Below, piece after piece: positions 5,248 through 6,441 of a DNA stretch of 6,441 nucleotides. The first letter of the stretch is position 1; every line of letters starts with the position of its first letter. Under the pieces are notes generated by a model. It made no database searches and was not told where the DNA came from. It saw only the letters and a program-made list of their open reading frames with translations. The translations under genes and the position numbers were made by a program. The stretch lies in NCBI GenBank assembly GCA_023667385.1, contig JAMPAE010000090.1, positions 1 through 6,441 on the forward strand. The letters are read 5' to 3'. Origin of the DNA: Ruminococcus sp. (GTDB lineage: Bacteria > Bacillota > Clostridia > Oscillospirales > Acutalibacteraceae).

Positions 5248-5913
5248 TTAATAAGTGTTGTTGATGACTGATTTTGACCAATTGAACAGCAAACCGGAAA
5301 GTCTGATAAATTCATCGCCGGCCACATAATTCATTTTGAACCTGTTACTGACTTCAATAATCTCCCGACTCTGTTCATCAATCTGCTCAAGCAAATCGGA
5401 TTTTTTTCTAATGTATACACCTTCATTATGAAAATAGATAGCCTGAATGACAAATACCGCCGATTTATATAAACCGGAAAGCATTTCCATGTCCTTTTCG
5501 TGCAGCATATTGTGCACACAAGCATGATAAATATTGCACGCTCCAATTTTGATTGCTCTGATGACTGCTTCGGTACTAATCAGATTCAGCATAAAATCAA
5601 GATTGCCCTTAATCGGGATTGTGTCATGATAGAATTGAAATAAATCGGACGGCTCCCAGTTTGAAAGCTCATCTTTGCCTGAAATGAATCCGCACGCAAG
5701 CTTCCGATTAGGCATGGTGCTGAGTATATTATCATACATAAACATATCATCAGCAGTCAATTCGTCAAAAATAACAACAATGTCAATATCACTGTTTCGG
5801 GTTGCCTCTCCTCTTGCGTAACTTCCCTGCAAGCCGATAAATACGATACGTCCTGCAAAAGCAGTTTCCAACTTTTCAATAAGCATCTGTATCCACTGTT
5901 TTATATCAATCAT
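5248..5913 (-). CDS. Stand-alone nucleotidyltransferase-domain protein
   Basis: This is a 221-residue member of the Pol-beta-like nucleotidyltransferase superfamily, the fold used by aminoglycoside adenylyltransferases and MNT-type proteins. The signature GSYARGEATRNSDIDIVV (residues 30-47) includes the GS pair and both metal-binding aspartates (D42, D44), so the metal site looks intact. The next segment, ACGFISGKDELSNWEPSDLFQFYHDTIPIKGNLDFM (73-108), resembles a group of uncharacterised clostridial proteins. The C-terminal half (about 110-215) is predominantly helical, like the substrate-recognition or HEPN-like helices that accompany this domain. It has no signal peptide. The ATG at 5911-5913 is preceded by TGAGGA at seven bases. 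The gene follows the TauE/SafE gene by 22 bases, probably on one transcript. Substrate is unknown: antibiotic modification is possible but not supported specifically. Confidence 0.82.
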   Translation of the reverse strand: MIDIKQWIQMLIEKLETAFAGRIVFIGLQGSYARGEATRNSDIDIVVIFDELTADDMFMYDNILSTMPNRKLACGFISGKDELSNWEPSDLFQFYHDTIPIKGNLDFMLNLISTEAVIRAIKIGACNIYHACVHNMLHEKDMEMLSGLYKSAVFVIQAIYFHNEGVYIRKKSDLLEQIDEQSREIIEVSNRFKMNYVAGDEFIRLSGLLFNWSKSVINNTY

Positions 5914-5935
5914 TTTTATTCCTCACAAAAATTAT

Positions 5936-6441
5936 TTACGCCGCATATTTGAACACAATTGTGACGATTCCAATGACGATAAGCACACAGCCTGTTGCTC
6001 TGTTGAGCGTTTTTGCGCTTGCCTTGTTTGCAAATTTAGCTGCAATCTGCGCCCAGAGAAGCGTTGAAATTACACAGAAAATGAGCGCCCAAACATCAGG
6101 CATTCCGCCGATTGCAATGTGGCTTACAGAGCCTGTGAACGCAGTGAATGCCATGATGAACACACTTGTTCCAACGGCTGTTTTAAGCTCATAGCCGAGA
6201 ACAGTTGTCAAAATGAGAAGCATCATCATGCCGCCTCCCGCTCCAACAAAGCCACAGATGAAACCAATCATCACACCTGCCAAAACAGAGCGTATCATGC
6301 GCTGCTTTGCGCTGAGCTTTTCGTTCATGCTCTCTTTGGTTGTCATGACGGGCTTCACAACAAATTTGACACCGAGCAAAACCGTCATGAAAGTTGACAT
6401 TGTGCCCATTGTGCCGGCCTCCACAAAGCTTGACACCCAAC
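5936..6441 (-). CDS. TauE/SafE-family membrane transporter (C-terminal part; 5' end beyond the right edge)
   Basis: This is the C-terminal portion of a TauE/SafE (formerly DUF81) permease, a family proposed to export sulfite, sulfoacetate or other organic anions; substrate cannot be assigned here. The frame is open to the edge, with 167 residues visible. The first residues (W-V-S-S-F-V-E-A-G-T-M-G) continue from upstream, and the codon at 6434-6436 is an internal GTG rather than a proven start. A polar loop (VMTTKESMNEKLSAKQRMIRS) separates the first-half helix from the second repeat, GVMIGFICGFVGAGGGMMMLLILTTVLGYELKTAVGTSVFIM, which carries the family's GxxGAGGG and GTS signatures. Further helices are at LIFCVISTLLWAQIAAKFA and the C-terminal CVLIVIGIVTIVFKYAA. 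The full protein would be about 250-300 residues. Confidence 0.88.
   Translation of the reverse strand, partial: WVSSFVEAGTMGTMSTFMTVLLGVKFVVKPVMTTKESMNEKLSAKQRMIRSVLAGVMIGFICGFVGAGGGMMMLLILTTVLGYELKTAVGTSVFIMAFTAFTGSVSHIAIGGMPDVWALIFCVISTLLWAQIAAKFANKASAKTLNRATGCVLIVIGIVTIVFKYAA

Overview
The window looks like chromosomal DNA of a low-GC, spore-forming Clostridia member, most likely of the Ruminococcaceae/Oscillospiraceae type. The evidence is three conserved endospore-formation genes (yqfC, yqfD, ylbJ), a long-form ribosome hibernation factor, Bacillota-style strong Shine-Dalgarno sites with GTG/TTG starts, and AT-rich intergenic DNA. Species cannot be fixed from the sequence alone. I see no phage, insertion sequence, CRISPR array, tRNA or rRNA, and no stretch over 300 bases without a gene.

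Layout. Positions 1-1230 (minus strand) hold a yqfC-yqfD pair; yqfD starts with GTG and runs off the left edge. Divergent to it, at 1332-2429 (plus), is ylbJ. The roughly 100-base gap between them contains a perfect palindrome and candidate mother-cell (sigma-E-like) promoters in both directions. A 72-residue cysteine-rich protein (2483-2701, plus) follows ylbJ but has its own good sigma-A promoter, whose -35 box overlaps the ylbJ stop codon. A bidirectional terminator (2710-2741) separates it from a convergent minus-strand pair: a THUMP/RlmL-type RNA methyltransferase (3242-4393) followed by a family-6-like DNA-deoxyinosine glycosylase (2747-3232).

Further right, still on the minus strand, is hpf (4495-5022), which ends in a strong terminator (4412-4444). 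It is preceded by an 80-base leader with a second, start-less, near-perfect Shine-Dalgarno sequence at the predicted 5' end of the mRNA. Then come a stand-alone nucleotidyltransferase (5248-5913) and the C-terminal part of a TauE/SafE-type membrane transporter (5936 to the right edge), which look like a transporter-nucleotidyltransferase transcription unit.

The left third is a sporulation block. The rest is housekeeping: translation control, RNA modification, repair of deaminated DNA, and transport. I found no defence system or clearly new multi-gene system. The most interesting signals are regulatory: the 5'-terminal Shine-Dalgarno (STAB-SD-like) of hpf, and the palindrome over the promoter of the small cysteine-rich gene.
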